Source: Clostridiaceae bacterium OM02-2AC
GTDB taxonomy: Bacteria; Bacillota_I; Bacilli_A; Erysipelotrichales; Erysipelotrichaceae
DNA: 64,000 nt
NCBI GenBank assembly: GCA_003481775.1
Contig: QULU01000021.1
Location: 1-64,000 of the forward strand
Direction: 5' to 3'
Shown: positions 1 to 15,367 of the stretch, piece after piece
Numbering within the stretch: position 1 is the stretch's first letter
Layout: each line of letters opens with the position of its first letter
The notes under the pieces: generated by a model
Seen by the model: only the letters and a program-made list of their open reading frames with translations
What the model was told of the DNA's origin: nothing
Databases searched by the model: none
Translations under genes and position numbers: made by a program

Positions 1-72
1 ATAATTGACGTTTCCTGTTCAGTTTTCAAAGACCGAAATTTCTATTTTGTGCGCCGTTCTTTCGTTTGGTGC
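1..72 (-). ncRNA. 5' leader of an rRNA operon running off the left edge
   Basis: Read on the minus strand, positions 34-15 give GGTCTTTGAAAACTGAACAG, the sequence that precedes 16S rRNA in many Firmicutes (boxA/processing region). A strong promoter lies just upstream. No mature rRNA is inside the window; 16S would begin left of position 1. The call rests on this leader motif and the promoter only. Confidence 0.75.
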
Positions 73-78
73 CTGTAT

Positions 79-107
79 ATAATACCTCTTTTAAAGATTA
101 TTGTCAA
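79..107 (-). promoter_or_regulatory. strong sigma-A promoter of the rRNA operon
   Basis: On the minus strand there is a perfect -35 TTGACA (107-102), a 17-nt spacer and -10 TATTAT (84-79). The upstream stretch (about 108-155) is rich in A-tracts, like an UP element. It points into the rRNA leader at 1-72. Confidence 0.8.
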
Positions 108-752
108 CGATTTTCTACTCTTTTTTTCTATTTTTTTGCCTTTTTTATTTTAAACCACTATAAATGTAACATTTTTTCAATTTCTTATCTGTTTATGCAC
201 GAAATTCCTACCAAAAGGCAGCTTTCCCTTCCCCTTTCCTGCATATACTCCGGTTTCCTCCAGTAATTTGAAAAAAAGGTTGTAGATGCTCTGCCTGTCA
301 GCTTTTATCCTGTAAGCTGCAAAACCAATCAGCCGGTTTGCTATCATACTGAAAGCATCGCGCTAACCTCCATATTTTCTCCATTCATCAGCCTCATTCT
401 ATCTGCATAACCCGTTTCTTCGTACAACGATCATTCAGATGGAATCGTATCGTTTTTATGAGTTCCCCGTAGATACTGCTGCCCCTATGTCACACTTATC
501 GCCATAGGCTTCCCCTGTACGAGATGCCTGTGGTTATGCATGCAGGATCAGACGTTGTCGAATTCCTCTACTATGACTCCCTCTTGAAATTTCCATTCCG
601 ATGCGCCTGCATAGGAGCTGCAAATAAAGATGTGTTGCTTTATAAGCAGCTCCCAAGGTAGGAAATTCAGAACTGCCGTATGATTCCATAGTATCTAAAC
701 GCCCTTTCCCATAAGCAAGAATTATGAGAGTGCCTGTTTCTTTCCTGCTACG
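108..752. other. intergenic region, no gene seen
   Basis: No convincing ORF. A small ORF at 66-266 overlaps the rRNA promoter and is rejected. One clear structure is a stem-loop at 614-653: 8-bp outer stem GGAGCTGC/GCAGCTCC, a symmetric 2x2 internal loop and a 6-bp inner stem ATAAAG/CTTTAT. It lies about 100 nt past the helicase stop codon and may mark its 3' end, though no U-tract follows. Confidence 0.5.
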
Positions 753-3700
753 CTAGCGATACAGCATATAATCCAGCATATCTTTATAAAATCCAGCCTT
801 TTTTAGCAGAGCTTCTGACTCTTTCGGATATTCTTTCACAAGCAGACGTTTTTTATCCGGATAGATATGCTGCTTACGATATGCCTGTACAAATGCACAC
901 AGGGCTTCCTCAGCAAGATTTATATCAAAGATTTTTAACGTACTTCCCTGTCGTTCAAAGACCATGACCACAAGGCCTCCTGCCAGAGCCACTGCTGTTC
1001 CTGCTATATTCATAAAGGCTGCAGAAGCCGTATGCTCCAGCAGCTTTCCCCACGGCTGCATAGGGTCCTGCGCATTTAACCAGCAGATTTGCTGCTTGGG
1101 GTGAGCCAGCATATGCATGCTGCCTTCATATTCCTGCTTCCATATAAACTGCGTACCGGACAGTCCTTTCACAAAATAGCCTCTGCGAACACGACCGGTA
1201 AATTCCCAGATACTGAGCAGGTCCAGAGCCTCTCTCCAGCTAAAGCCTTGTTCCTGTTCCATCTGCTGTTGAACTATGCGAAAGGTCTCTCTGCATACGA
1301 TTCCATACTCCTGAAAGCATGCCTGAATCAAAGCCTCTGCCGTGATGGGCTTTCGAGGACGGATAATGTCCCACCTTCCGGATGACATCGCATACGCTCG
1401 GGCATGAAGCTGCTGCTTTGTGGATGCCTTTTTCAGTTTCTTTTGATTCAGCCACTGACGCACCGGTGTAAAACTGTCTGCACAGACAAGTCCCCGCTCT
1501 GCCAGCTTCAGCAGATTGGCGTGCACATCCCCTGCCTGCGGTATTCTGTTGAGCGCATGCAGAAAGCTCGCTCCCTGCAGACAGAGTCTTTGATAAATTC
1601 GTTGTTCCTGCATTTCCTCTGTTTGCAGATCCTCACAGCTGTCACTTGCGGCAGCTACCGGCTGTTCCCAGTCGATATCCTCATAACGATGAAAGCTTAG
1701 CGTACCATCCGGATGCAGCTTCCAGAAAAATTCACCCTGTGCCAGCTCCTGATCCAGCAGCTCCGGCTGATAGCCGTTTATTCGAGCGGGCAATAAAACA
1801 CTTTCCCACAAAGAAGCCGTAAATCTCTGATTGCAGAATAAAGCAAGTGTATCCTTCAGCTGCTCTTTGGCAGGAGCATTATGAAGAACACGGTTGACAA
1901 GGAGTGCAGCATACCGATGGGAGGGCTGTGTAGCAGCCTGGGTGCGTAAATTCTGAATTGTTTGCTTTCTTGCTCTCTCATACTGTTTAAAATGATAATA
2001 GCAGCCATCATCCTCTACCGCTTCTTTTTTGCGACATAGCTGCTGCAGCCAGGATTGTACTGTCTCCTCTTGAGGGAGATAACGTTCCTGAATCTGCTTT
2101 AGCGTCTGTGTCTGCCGATAGTACAGCATACGGCGAATGATATGCATGCCTGCGTTTGCATCGTGCTCTGCCAACGCCTGTGCATACTCCTCACGCTGTT
2201 CTGCAGCAATCCAGAGTCCGGGTTCAATGTAGGTGATCAACCCCTGTGCAGTTAGTTCATGCAGCCAGTCCGCAATTCTATGCTCAGCAGGCTTACCATC
2301 CATTCCTTCTGCACATACCTCCTTGATCTCCTGCGCTGTCATATCCCCTTCCATCATCAGCAGAGTATGCAGCGCATTGGCATTTTGAATTGTCTTTTTC
2401 CGCTTTCCGGTATGCTGCAGGGCCTCTAGAGAGGGCTTTATCTGTTCCAATTGCTGCAATTCCTCATATACTGCCTGATGAATGCGCGGTGTTGTCGGTG
2501 TATATTCATACATTTCCGCAGCCTCTACCCGCCATTGCAAGGGCAGTGATAGCGGAGAAGGGGTATCCAGCTGCATTTCATGGACATGGATATCCCCGCT
2601 GCGAATCGCATATAGGACTTTTAGCAAACCCTTCAAATCCCATTGATCCTCCATGCATTCACGTTTGGTTTCCAATATCAGGGGATGCTGCTCCTCCTGC
2701 AGCAGGGCTTCCAGCATTTCCGTGCTGCGAAGTCGCTGCATCCACAAGGGTTGTCGTTTGTTTCTGCGCATTCCCATCATGAGAGCGCGGGCAGCATTAT
2801 AGCGGAAATTCATACTGAAAACAGGTGTAAGCGGCAGCATGATTTCCAAAACTTTCTGAACTGCATCCGGGTCGATGGTATACAGCAGTCCCTCTTCGAT
2901 TTTCCCCTCTCCATAGGAATATAACAGAATACCGTCTTCTTCGTCCACGCAACCGATATGTGTTCCGTTCATTCTCTGTGCCGCATCCTGTAAAAGCAAG
3001 GCAAGTGGCGCATTGACTCTTCTTCCAAACATGGTATGCAGCATCGCCTGGGGACTCCCTGTGGAATCTTTGAAATGCTCGATCAATATCGTCTGATCAT
3101 CCGGCAGAATCTCGGTTGCCTTAATCTGCCGCTTTAAAAACTCGCTTGTATGTTCAACAGCTGCAGCATCCAGCCCCAGTGCCTGCAATTCCTGTGGCAG
3201 TGTATTTTGCTGGTAAGCCTCTGACAGCTTCCTCATAATAGCACCGAAGGCCAGACTTGTTTTCAGACTGCGCCCCTTGATTTCACCTTTCCAGAAGGGT
3301 AGTCGGGCACCCTGTGAATAGGTCTGTGTGACAACTACGCTGTCTTTATCCATGCCAACCACCTGCCATGCATTTGCCCCCAGCATGAAGCGATCGCCCA
3401 GTCGGGTTTCATAAACAAATTCCTCATCCAGCTCACCGACCTTGACCCCGTCTTCGGTTTTTGCTATATACATGCCTTTATCCGGTATGGTTCCACCAGC
3501 AGCGACAGCAAGCATTCTGCTGTAGGGATCCGCAAGAACACAGCCGTGTACACGGTCATAGAGAATACGCGGACGAACAGGCACCTCTCTTTTGTGCTCA
3601 TAATCCCCTGCCAGCATGCACAGAATACCGATCACCTCCTGTTTACTAACATCGCAGAAGGTATAGGTGCTTTGCAAAAGCTCCATGACATCATCAATCG

Positions 3701-5015
3701 TATAGGCAATTTTGCTAAGATGCCATTTCCTTTCAAACTCCCTATGCGTACCGCTTGATACTGCAGCCATGGAGACAAGCTGCTGCGCCAGAACATCCAG
3801 ACATTTCTTTGGCGGAGATGCCTGTTCAATACCGCCTGCCTTCGCAACTGCTGCACTCATTCCGCAAAACAGCGTTTCCTGTGAGGTTCGGGGATACATA
3901 AACATATAGCTAATCCGTCCCGGATTGTGGCCGGCGCGTCCAAGACGCTGCATCGTACTGGATATGGAGCGCGGGCAGCCAATCTGTAAAACCTGATCGA
4001 TGCTACCCACATCAATTCCTAGCTCCATGGAGGAGGTGGCGCAGAGCAGACGAAGGGTGCCGTTTCTCAGAGCTGCCTCTACCTCCAGACGCTGTTCCTT
4101 TGACATACTGCCGTGATGTACGCGCGCAAAATCCTCACCGCCAAGCTGATTTACATAATATGCCAGCTTTTCAGCATATCTGCGGCCCTCAGAGAAAGCG
4201 ATGACGCTCCTGCATTCCAGACATTTTGCATAGACATTTTCTGCAAGCTCTTCCCAGACAGGATCCTTTCTTCTGCCCAGCGCAGGAGTCAAGCCATTGA
4301 CCTCGATATGTATTTGCTTCTGCATGTGGGGAGCTATGATGCTTACTGCATCCAGAGACAGATAATCAGCAGCTGTCTGCAGCGGCTCAATCGTCGCAGA
4401 CAACCCGATGCGCTGTAGCTTTCGTTTGCACAGCTTCTCTAGTCTTGCGACAGAAAGCATAAGATGCGCACCGCGTTTTGTATCAATGAGCGCATGCAGC
4501 TCATCGATGATCAATGCCTCTGCCGTGTGTAATATTGTTTGCCCACCTGTGCTTGTCAGCATTAAATATAAGGATTCTGGTGTAATGATCAAAATATGAG
4601 GCGGATGCTTAATCATTCGCTGGCGATCTCTTTGTGGTGTATCACCGGTCCGTATGCCTACTGTGATTTCCGCTGCCCCCTGCCCGTTTGGTTCCTGAGC
4701 GATGCCGGATAAGGGTTTATTCAGATTTTCCCGGATATCCTGTGCAAGGGATTTTAAAGGTGATACATAGATGAGATACAGCTGTTCTTTCAGCTTTCCC
4801 TGATTTGCCAATGCCTGCAGCTTATCAACAAACACCAGAAAGGCAGAGATTGTCTTTCCTGTTCCTGTCGGTGCGCTGATCAAAACAGAACCGCCTTCCG
4901 CTATCGCAGGCCATGCCTCCTGTTGTACTGCAGTCGGCGCAGAAAACGTATGGGCGATCCAGTCTTTACTTGGCTGTGTAAACACGTGCATATAGCTGTC
5001 TTTCTCTTTTCCCAT
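753..5015 (-). CDS. lhr: Lhr-family DEAD/DEAH-box helicase
   Basis: Encodes a 1420-residue superfamily 2 ATP-dependent helicase. Visible motifs are Walker A APTGTGKT (about residues 48-55), motif II DELH in a LIIDELHAL context, motif III SAT, and motif VI QRLGRAGH. Length and architecture (helicase core followed by a long C-terminal half with winged-helix-like segments) fit full-length bacterial Lhr proteins, which are DNA repair-associated 3'-5' translocases. The start ATG is preceded by GGAGG at a good distance. The gene appears monocistronic: a 380-bp gap lies upstream and the rRNA promoter downstream. The family call is firm; the cellular role is inferred. Confidence 0.9.
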   Translation of the reverse strand: MGKEKDSYMHVFTQPSKDWIAHTFSAPTAVQQEAWPAIAEGGSVLISAPTGTGKTISAFLVFVDKLQALANQGKLKEQLYLIYVSPLKSLAQDIRENLNKPLSGIAQEPNGQGAAEITVGIRTGDTPQRDRQRMIKHPPHILIITPESLYLMLTSTGGQTILHTAEALIIDELHALIDTKRGAHLMLSVARLEKLCKRKLQRIGLSATIEPLQTAADYLSLDAVSIIAPHMQKQIHIEVNGLTPALGRRKDPVWEELAENVYAKCLECRSVIAFSEGRRYAEKLAYYVNQLGGEDFARVHHGSMSKEQRLEVEAALRNGTLRLLCATSSMELGIDVGSIDQVLQIGCPRSISSTMQRLGRAGHNPGRISYMFMYPRTSQETLFCGMSAAVAKAGGIEQASPPKKCLDVLAQQLVSMAAVSSGTHREFERKWHLSKIAYTIDDVMELLQSTYTFCDVSKQEVIGILCMLAGDYEHKREVPVRPRILYDRVHGCVLADPYSRMLAVAAGGTIPDKGMYIAKTEDGVKVGELDEEFVYETRLGDRFMLGANAWQVVGMDKDSVVVTQTYSQGARLPFWKGEIKGRSLKTSLAFGAIMRKLSEAYQQNTLPQELQALGLDAAAVEHTSEFLKRQIKATEILPDDQTILIEHFKDSTGSPQAMLHTMFGRRVNAPLALLLQDAAQRMNGTHIGCVDEEDGILLYSYGEGKIEEGLLYTIDPDAVQKVLEIMLPLTPVFSMNFRYNAARALMMGMRRNKRQPLWMQRLRSTEMLEALLQEEQHPLILETKRECMEDQWDLKGLLKVLYAIRSGDIHVHEMQLDTPSPLSLPLQWRVEAAEMYEYTPTTPRIHQAVYEELQQLEQIKPSLEALQHTGKRKKTIQNANALHTLLMMEGDMTAQEIKEVCAEGMDGKPAEHRIADWLHELTAQGLITYIEPGLWIAAEQREEYAQALAEHDANAGMHIIRRMLYYRQTQTLKQIQERYLPQEETVQSWLQQLCRKKEAVEDDGCYYHFKQYERARKQTIQNLRTQAATQPSHRYAALLVNRVLHNAPAKEQLKDTLALFCNQRFTASLWESVLLPARINGYQPELLDQELAQGEFFWKLHPDGTLSFHRYEDIDWEQPVAAASDSCEDLQTEEMQEQRIYQRLCLQGASFLHALNRIPQAGDVHANLLKLAERGLVCADSFTPVRQWLNQKKLKKASTKQQLHARAYAMSSGRWDIIRPRKPITAEALIQACFQEYGIVCRETFRIVQQQMEQEQGFSWREALDLLSIWEFTGRVRRGYFVKGLSGTQFIWKQEYEGSMHMLAHPKQQICWLNAQDPMQPWGKLLEHTASAAFMNIAGTAVALAGGLVVMVFERQGSTLKIFDINLAEEALCAFVQAYRKQHIYPDKKRLLVKEYPKESEALLKKAGFYKDMLDYMLYR

Positions 5016-5352
5016 ACGATGACCTCCTGCTTTCTACTTATATGTTTTGCGAATTTCGTATACTTATAACGATTTTATCATACTTTACCGGGTTGTGCTA
5101 TATGTGCTTAGAGCCCTATACTGCAGGTTAGAGTCTTGTTACTAGGGGAAAGCATGTATAGGATTTTGTGCAGGAGCTATCCATCTCTTCGCGGATAGTT
5201 GTTTTATGGGTAAGTGAATGTATGTGAGCCTGTGATTCACCCGGAAGCAGAAAAGCCACAGCTGTCCTGAGATACGGAATACATACTTTGGATTCATTAG
5301 GAGTTCCTCCTGAAGCGGTTTGTAAATGTGATTCCTATTTCTCGCTCCTTAT
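5016..5352. other. intergenic region
   Basis: No ORF with a ribosome binding site was found between the helicase start and the terminator of the next gene. It must contain the helicase promoter, but no clear -35/-10 pair was identified. Confidence 0.4.
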
Positions 5353-5385
5353 AAAAAAACAGAAACAGCAATGCCTGCTCCTGTT
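5353..5385 (-). terminator. intrinsic terminator of the 5399-6772 gene
   Basis: The minus-strand RNA reads AACAG-GAG-CAG, loop GCATTG, CTG-TTT-CTGTT, then a run of seven T. The stem is paired with two G-T wobbles. It lies just past the stop codon at 5399. Confidence 0.65.
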
Positions 5386-5398
5386 CGTTCTTATAATT

Positions 5399-6772
5399 TT
5401 AATTTTCTTCCTCCCAATACGCCTGTACGATCGGCAGCACAACATCGTGGGAATCCTCACATGCCACAATATAGTCAATGAATAATTTTTCTATATCTGC
5501 ATCATGCTTGATATCTGCTAAAAGCTGATAGGCAATTTTTTTCACTTTTCCTGATGGCAACCGTTTGGCGCATTGCATGGCTACCTGTTTCAATCTTTCA
5601 TCCTTGTGTAATTTCATAACATACAGGATTGCTTCCAGTCTCTGCTGATTCACAGCTGTTATATCGTTTAAGCAGTCTATAATCAATGCAGTTTCCATAG
5701 GCTTTTCATAAGGAAGATCTGCGGCAACGATTTCAGCATATTCCGTCAATGTTGGATAGCCCTCTGCACAAGCTTTATATTTCTTTTCCCATTCGCGGTT
5801 ATTAACCGTCCCTGCCCGGATAGAAAATGGCACATCCTTCCGGTTTGCTGTTAAAGCAATATACTTTTTGGGTACGTCCCTTGCTTCCACTGTAACAGAT
5901 GAAAACCAAAGCTTATCCGGAATACTTTTTGTAGCTGTTTGCTTATAGCTCATTCCGGTAAATGGAAGAATCACAATACAATGCAGCGGCTTTTTCAATA
6001 GAAAAGCGGCACATGCCTTATGATGACCATCTATGATAAAATTCATAAACTCACTGAAATTATAAACAATGGCACGAGGATGATTATCTTTCTTTGTAAA
6101 TGTATCCATGTAATATTCAATCCGCTTCTCATTGAAACAGGAGGCGCTTTGTGTCGGATATAGGTAAACAGGGTGTCCACTAATATAGCGCAGATGATCT
6201 GTAAGGTATACACCCGCAGTTGCGGGATTTTCTATGAGCTCATTCCTCGTGTTCCAAAAGAAATTTCCGGCACCGTCTGTTGGATAGCATACCGCATCCG
6301 CAATCACATAAAGTCCTGAATCGACTAGCCCAAGAAGAGGAGTTATATCAAGAATTGATTGCTTTAGTGATGAATAGGGTGCATTTATCTTATTTTGTAT
6401 GGCGGTAAGCTCTTCACACCCGGCATTTTCTATACCATAGCCTGTCGCCAATAGACTGGTGCAGGTCGGACATTCTGATGAATTTACTTGTAGTAAAGGG
6501 ACATCATTCAGCATCATCTGGCTATTATAACGATATTCATTATCGTTCTTGCCACTAGAATTGTACTTACACTCTGTATGATAGCGGGTTGTGAGTGTAC
6601 CTTTCCCTTTTACATATACAAGCTGTGCTTCCTTGATAACAGGTACTTCTGCTATATCTACCTGACAATCAAAATGAGTGATGATGATTTTATATGAACG
6701 TTCATACAGTAACCTCCTCTGTTTTTTTATAATATCCCCTTCGACTCCGGCAACTGTTATCACCGTTTTCAT
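5399..6772 (-). CDS. uncharacterised protein with DGHH motif and helical repeat-like C-terminus
   Basis: Not recognised. The 457-residue protein has no signal peptide or membrane segment, so it should be cytoplasmic. The N-terminal third is beta-rich. A central IIDGHHKACAAF motif near residue 250 recalls the DGxHR/DGHH motif of ParB/sulfiredoxin-like domains, which is suggestive only. The last 130 residues are helical and look HEAT-like. It carries a lone CPTC pair (SECPTCTS). The start is uncertain. The ATG at 6772 lacks a good ribosome binding site, while an AGGAGG lies about 60 nt inside the frame just before a CTG codon, so a shorter protein beginning near YERSYK is possible. It stands alone with its own terminator. 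Confidence 0.7.
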   Translation of the reverse strand: MKTVITVAGVEGDIIKKQRRLLYERSYKIIITHFDCQVDIAEVPVIKEAQLVYVKGKGTLTTRYHTECKYNSSGKNDNEYRYNSQMMLNDVPLLQVNSSECPTCTSLLATGYGIENAGCEELTAIQNKINAPYSSLKQSILDITPLLGLVDSGLYVIADAVCYPTDGAGNFFWNTRNELIENPATAGVYLTDHLRYISGHPVYLYPTQSASCFNEKRIEYYMDTFTKKDNHPRAIVYNFSEFMNFIIDGHHKACAAFLLKKPLHCIVILPFTGMSYKQTATKSIPDKLWFSSVTVEARDVPKKYIALTANRKDVPFSIRAGTVNNREWEKKYKACAEGYPTLTEYAEIVAADLPYEKPMETALIIDCLNDITAVNQQRLEAILYVMKLHKDERLKQVAMQCAKRLPSGKVKKIAYQLLADIKHDADIEKLFIDYIVACEDSHDVVLPIVQAYWEEEN

Positions 6773-6920
6773 ATGAGATTGAGATAGCAGTCCTTCATGA
6801 AAATATATAGCACAATATGCCTCAAAAATATATAAAAAAGGTATAGATACATCGAAAGGACTTTATTCAAGAGCTTATCTGAGCCTTCCTTTGGAATGTA
6901 CATATACCTACTACGTATTC

Positions 6921-7009
6921 TGGCGCAGCAGAAAGGATTTGAACCTCCGGTGTCAATGACACGCCGGTTTTCGAAACCGGTGCATTAAACCAAACTCTGC
7001 CACTGCTGC
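6921..7009 (-). tRNA. tRNA-Ser(CGA)
   Basis: An 89-nt tRNA. The acceptor stem GCAGCAG/CTGCTGC is perfectly paired and an encoded CCA ends it at 6921. The anticodon stem CCGGT/ACCGG (6980-6976 and 6968-6964) carries the loop TTCGAAA, giving anticodon CGA (6973-6971), which reads UCG serine codons. A long variable arm with TGTC/GACA pairing fits a class II serine tRNA. The T-loop is TTCAAAT. Confidence 0.93.
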
Positions 7010-7127
7010 ATATCCATTGATGATTATATAACAGAATACAATTCTTTTTCAAGACTATTTGAAAATTCATTCTGCTTTATCTGCTATTCGCGGTTCTTTC
7101 ACCTTATATATGTTTTTACAAACCGAT

Positions 7128-7170
7128 AAGAAAAAACATGCAGTATGGTATAGCACCACGACTACATGTT
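7128..7170 (-). terminator. intrinsic terminator of the rpoBC transcript
   Basis: Past the rpoC stop, the minus-strand RNA forms an outer stem AACATG/CATGTT with inner AGT/ACT and TGGT/ACCA pairs, followed directly by a T-run. Confidence 0.7.
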
Positions 7171-7178
7171 TCTTTATG

Positions 7179-10100
7179 TTATTCCTGTACTTCAACAGCA
7201 GGCTGTTCCAAGGTGGTATCCTCACCGTCCATGATCTGCTGAACCATTTCACTGGTCAGACGTTCCGGACCGGCAGGGACATACGCCATAAAGTTGTCAT
7301 CGTCTTCCTTATGGTTACGCTCCTCACGGATTTCCTTTAGTTCTTTTGCCTTTTCTCCAATAATCAGATTCATTGGACGCTCATCACCTACACCGGTTCC
7401 GGCAGGAATCAGCTTACCGATGATGACGTTCTCCTTCAGACCAATCAGGTAATCCTTTTTACCCTTGATTGCAGCATCTGTCAGAACCTTTGTGGTTTCC
7501 TGGAAGGATGCAGCAGACAGGAAGGAATCTGTTTCGACAGACGCCTTGGATATACCCAGCAATACCGGTTTGAAGGTAGCAGGAATCTGACCGCTCAGCA
7601 ATGCCTTACGGTTGATCTTCGTGATTTCCGTCAGAGAAATCTGGACACCAGGATTCAGATGCGTATCGTTACCTTCCAGTACGACAACCTTGCGAAGCAT
7701 CTGACGAATCATAACTTCAACGTGCTTGTCACTGATTTCGATACCCTGACTCTGATAAACCTTCTTGACTTCCTTCAGAATGTAGTTCTGTACCTGACGT
7801 ACACCGGCAACCTTCAACAGCTCCTTCGGATCAACCTGACCCTCGGTAATCTTGTCACCGGCTTCCACATGTGCTCCCACCTTCATCCAAGGACGAATTG
7901 CCTGGATCAGGGTAACCTTGTGGACAATACTTTCTTTATCATTGGATACGGTAACTTCATATCCTGTATCAATCTGATGAACATCGGTGATTTCACCTGT
8001 GATCTGTGCCAGCACGGCAACACCCTTTGGACAACGAGCCTCAAACAGCTCCTCGACACGAGGAAGACCCTGTGTGATATCTCCACCGTCGGCACTTGCC
8101 ACACCACCGGTATGGAAGGTACGCATGGTCAGCTGTGTACCAGGCTCACCGATTGACTGTGCAGCCATGATTCCAACAGCCTCTCCGACTTCGACATCCT
8201 TGCCGGTTGCCATATTGCGGCCGTAACATTTCTTACATACTCCATAGATGGATTTACATGTAAATGCACTACGGATATACATTCCCTCAACACCGGCGTC
8301 GACAACCTTCTGCGCAAGTGCATCGGTAATAAATTCATCACTTTCCAGAATGACCTCACCGGTCTTCGGATCCGTGATTTCCTGCTTGCTGTAACGTCCT
8401 ACCAGACGGTCAAACAGACTCTCGATGATCGTATTTGTCTTACGGTCAACGATTGCTTCCACCCAGTAGCCCTTATCCGTACCACAGTCCTCCTGCTTAA
8501 CGATAACATCCTGTGCTACGTCAACCAGACGACGTGTCAGATATCCAGACTCGGCTGTTTTCAGCGCGGTATCGGTCAGACCTTTACGCACACCGTGAGT
8601 GGAGATAAAGAACTCGGACACGTTCAGACCCTCACGGAAACAGGAGTAGATCGGAACCTCTATGATGGTAGGAACATATTCACCTTTGGCAGACTTGGAC
8701 TGGTTTGGCTTTGCCATCAGACCACGCATACCAGCCAGCTGTGTAAAGTTGGAGGTATTACCACGGGCACCGGAACGCGCCATCATACTGATTGGATTTT
8801 TACGAGGAAGGTTTCCCAGCAGCTCCTCAGCGATATCATCCTTGACATCCGCCCACAGCTTATTCAGGTGACGCTCCCATTCCATCATGGTAAGCTTACC
8901 CTTTTTACGCAGTGTTTTCAGCTCTTCGGCCTTCTGTTTTCCATATTCCACATGCTCTTCCTTGTGCGGTGCGACCTCGATATCGGACAGGGATACGGTA
9001 ACACCGGCAACGGTGGAATACTGGAATCCCATATCCTTGATCTGGTCAAGGATCTCACTTGTTTTCTCTGTGGAATAGCGTTTAAAGATTTCACCGATGA
9101 TTTTTCCGAGGTCTTTCTTTTTGAAAGCCGCGGTTACCGGCATGGACTTGATAGCTTCCTTCACGTCTTTTCCCATTTCCAGGAAGAAACGCTCCGGTGT
9201 TGCGACAAAGTTTTCCGCACTGACTTCGTTTAGGAACGGGAAGTCGGTTGGGAACATATTGTTGAAGATTACCTTACCAACGGTTGTCAGCAGGTATTTT
9301 CTATTTTGTTCTTCTGTAAAGCTTTCCTTGTGTAAAGCACGGGCAGGAATGGCAATACGGGAATGCAGATGAATCTGCTGTGTCTGATATGCCATCAGAA
9401 TCTCATTGATGCTGCCAAACACATGTCCCTCATTATCACCATAGCGCGTCCAGATTGCAGCGGATTTCGGGCAGTCAACGGCATTGTAGCGGTCGGCCTC
9501 CTGATAGAATTCCTCTGCGGTTTCCTCCATCGTCAGATAGAAGTTTCCCATGACCATATCCTGACCAGGTGTAACGATTGGCTTTCCATCCTTTGGACCA
9601 AGGATGTTGTTGCTACCAAGCATCATGACGAGTGCCTCGGCTCTTGCCTCTTCACTCAATGGTACGTGGACAGCCATCTGGTCACCGTCAAAGTCGGCGT
9701 TGAAGGCAGTACATACCAGCGGGTGCAGACGCATAGCACGTCCTTCAACCAACTTCGGCTTGAAGGCCTGGATTCCCAGACGGTGCAGCGTAGGCGCACG
9801 GTTCATCAGAACCGGATAGCCGTCAATGACACTTTCCACAATATCCCAGATACGTGGATCCTGACGATCGATCAGCTTCTCCGCAGTCTTCGGATTGCTT
9901 GCAATTTCTTTATTTACGATTTCATTGATGACAAACGGCTTGAACAGCTGAATTGCCATTTCACGAGGCAGACCGCACTGATACATTTTCAAATCCGGTC
10001 CGACCGCGATAACAGAACGTCCGGAGAAGTCAACACGCTTACCCAGCAGGTTCTGACGGAAACGTCCCTGTTTTCCTTTTAGGGAGTGTGACAGAGATTT

Positions 10101-11039
10101 TAATGCACGTCCACCAGCACCAGTGATTGGTTTGGAACGACGTCCGTTATCAATCAGCGCATCCACCGCTTCCTGCAGCATTCGCTTCTCATTCTGCACG
10201 ATGATAGCCGGGGTTCCCAGCTCCAGCAGCTTTTTCAGACGGTTGTTACGTGTTATGACACGGCGATACAAATCGTTCAGATCGCTTGTCGCAAAACGTC
10301 CACCATCCAGCTGCAGCATCGGACGCAGATCAGGCGGGATTACCGGAATTACCGTCATGACCATCCATTCCGGCTTATTGTCTGAGTTACGGAAGGCTTC
10401 TACGGTATCCAGACGCTTGATCAGCTTTTTACGCTTTTCACCCTGTGCAGACTGCAGTGCATCCTGAATATGCTTGAATTCCGCTTCCAGGTCAACCTCT
10501 GTCAGCAGCGTCAGCGCAGCCTCGGCACCAGTCTGGGCAGTAAAGCTGCCCGGACCGTAAATTGCCATATTTTCGCGGTACTCACGTTCAGAGAGCACCT
10601 GCTTGTATTCCAGCTTTGTATCCTTAGGATCAGTAACGATCCAGGATACGAAGTACACAACCTCTTCCAGCTGCTTCGGTGTTACATCCAGCAGCAGTGC
10701 CATACGGCTTGGAATACCGCGCAGATACCAGATGTGCGCAACCGGAGCCGCAAGCTCAATGTGTCCCATACGCTCACGACGAACGCTGGATTTTGTTATT
10801 TCTACACCACAACGGTCACATACAACTCCCTTGTAGCGTACCTTCTTATATTTTCCACAATAACATTCCCAGTCCTTGCTCGGTCCGAAAATTCTTTCAC
10901 AGAACAATCCATCTCTTTCAGGCTTCTGAGAACGGTAGTTGATCGTCTCTGGTTTCTTTACTTCACCATGACTCCATTCGTGGATTCTATCAGGTGAAGC
11001 CAGGCTTACCTGAATTGAGGCAAAATTATTAACACTCAT
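7179..11039 (-). CDS. rpoC: DNA-directed RNA polymerase subunit beta'
   Basis: Catalytic subunit of RNA polymerase, 1286 residues. It shows the N-terminal zinc-binding cysteines (CYCG...CDRCG, about residues 57-80), the catalytic magnesium-binding [12 protein letters not shown], and the bridge-helix/trigger-loop region with [16 protein letters not shown]. The C-terminal tail is short and acidic. ATG follows the rpoB stop by four bases, and its ribosome binding site GAGGAGG is formed by the last rpoB codons, so translation is probably coupled. Co-transcribed with rpoB and ended by the hairpin at 7128-7170. Confidence 0.99.
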   Translation of the reverse strand: MSVNNFASIQVSLASPDRIHEWSHGEVKKPETINYRSQKPERDGLFCERIFGPSKDWECYCGKYKKVRYKGVVCDRCGVEITKSSVRRERMGHIELAAPVAHIWYLRGIPSRMALLLDVTPKQLEEVVYFVSWIVTDPKDTKLEYKQVLSEREYRENMAIYGPGSFTAQTGAEAALTLLTEVDLEAEFKHIQDALQSAQGEKRKKLIKRLDTVEAFRNSDNKPEWMVMTVIPVIPPDLRPMLQLDGGRFATSDLNDLYRRVITRNNRLKKLLELGTPAIIVQNEKRMLQEAVDALIDNGRRSKPITGAGGRALKSLSHSLKGKQGRFRQNLLGKRVDFSGRSVIAVGPDLKMYQCGLPREMAIQLFKPFVINEIVNKEIASNPKTAEKLIDRQDPRIWDIVESVIDGYPVLMNRAPTLHRLGIQAFKPKLVEGRAMRLHPLVCTAFNADFDGDQMAVHVPLSEEARAEALVMMLGSNNILGPKDGKPIVTPGQDMVMGNFYLTMEETAEEFYQEADRYNAVDCPKSAAIWTRYGDNEGHVFGSINEILMAYQTQQIHLHSRIAIPARALHKESFTEEQNRKYLLTTVGKVIFNNMFPTDFPFLNEVSAENFVATPERFFLEMGKDVKEAIKSMPVTAAFKKKDLGKIIGEIFKRYSTEKTSEILDQIKDMGFQYSTVAGVTVSLSDIEVAPHKEEHVEYGKQKAEELKTLRKKGKLTMMEWERHLNKLWADVKDDIAEELLGNLPRKNPISMMARSGARGNTSNFTQLAGMRGLMAKPNQSKSAKGEYVPTIIEVPIYSCFREGLNVSEFFISTHGVRKGLTDTALKTAESGYLTRRLVDVAQDVIVKQEDCGTDKGYWVEAIVDRKTNTIIESLFDRLVGRYSKQEITDPKTGEVILESDEFITDALAQKVVDAGVEGMYIRSAFTCKSIYGVCKKCYGRNMATGKDVEVGEAVGIMAAQSIGEPGTQLTMRTFHTGGVASADGGDITQGLPRVEELFEARCPKGVAVLAQITGEITDVHQIDTGYEVTVSNDKESIVHKVTLIQAIRPWMKVGAHVEAGDKITEGQVDPKELLKVAGVRQVQNYILKEVKKVYQSQGIEISDKHVEVMIRQMLRKVVVLEGNDTHLNPGVQISLTEITKINRKALLSGQIPATFKPVLLGISKASVETDSFLSAASFQETTKVLTDAAIKGKKDYLIGLKENVIIGKLIPAGTGVGDERPMNLIIGEKAKELKEIREERNHKEDDDNFMAYVPAGPERLTSEMVQQIMDGEDTTLEQPAVEVQE

Positions 11040-11043
11040 TTAC

Positions 11044-15255
<4,212 letters not shown>

Positions 15256-15338
15256 GTACGCCATCCTTTCTACAAGTTTCACCTATCAAAATAAGGCATA
15301 AAAACCCATTTTAATATTTTAGTATTATGCAATTTATT

Positions 15339-15367
15339 ATAATATCAACTGTTTGTCAAATTGTCAA
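15339..15367 (-). promoter_or_regulatory. strong sigma-A promoter of rpoB-rpoC
   Basis: The -35 TTGACA (15367-15362) lies within the last codons of the methyltransferase gene. A 17-nt spacer leads to -10 TATTAT (15344-15339). Both hexamers and the spacing match the rRNA promoter at 79-107. Confidence 0.75.

Noticed and set aside
66..266. 66-codon plus-strand ORF at the left edge
   Set aside because: Overlaps the rRNA promoter and is low-complexity AT-rich sequence.
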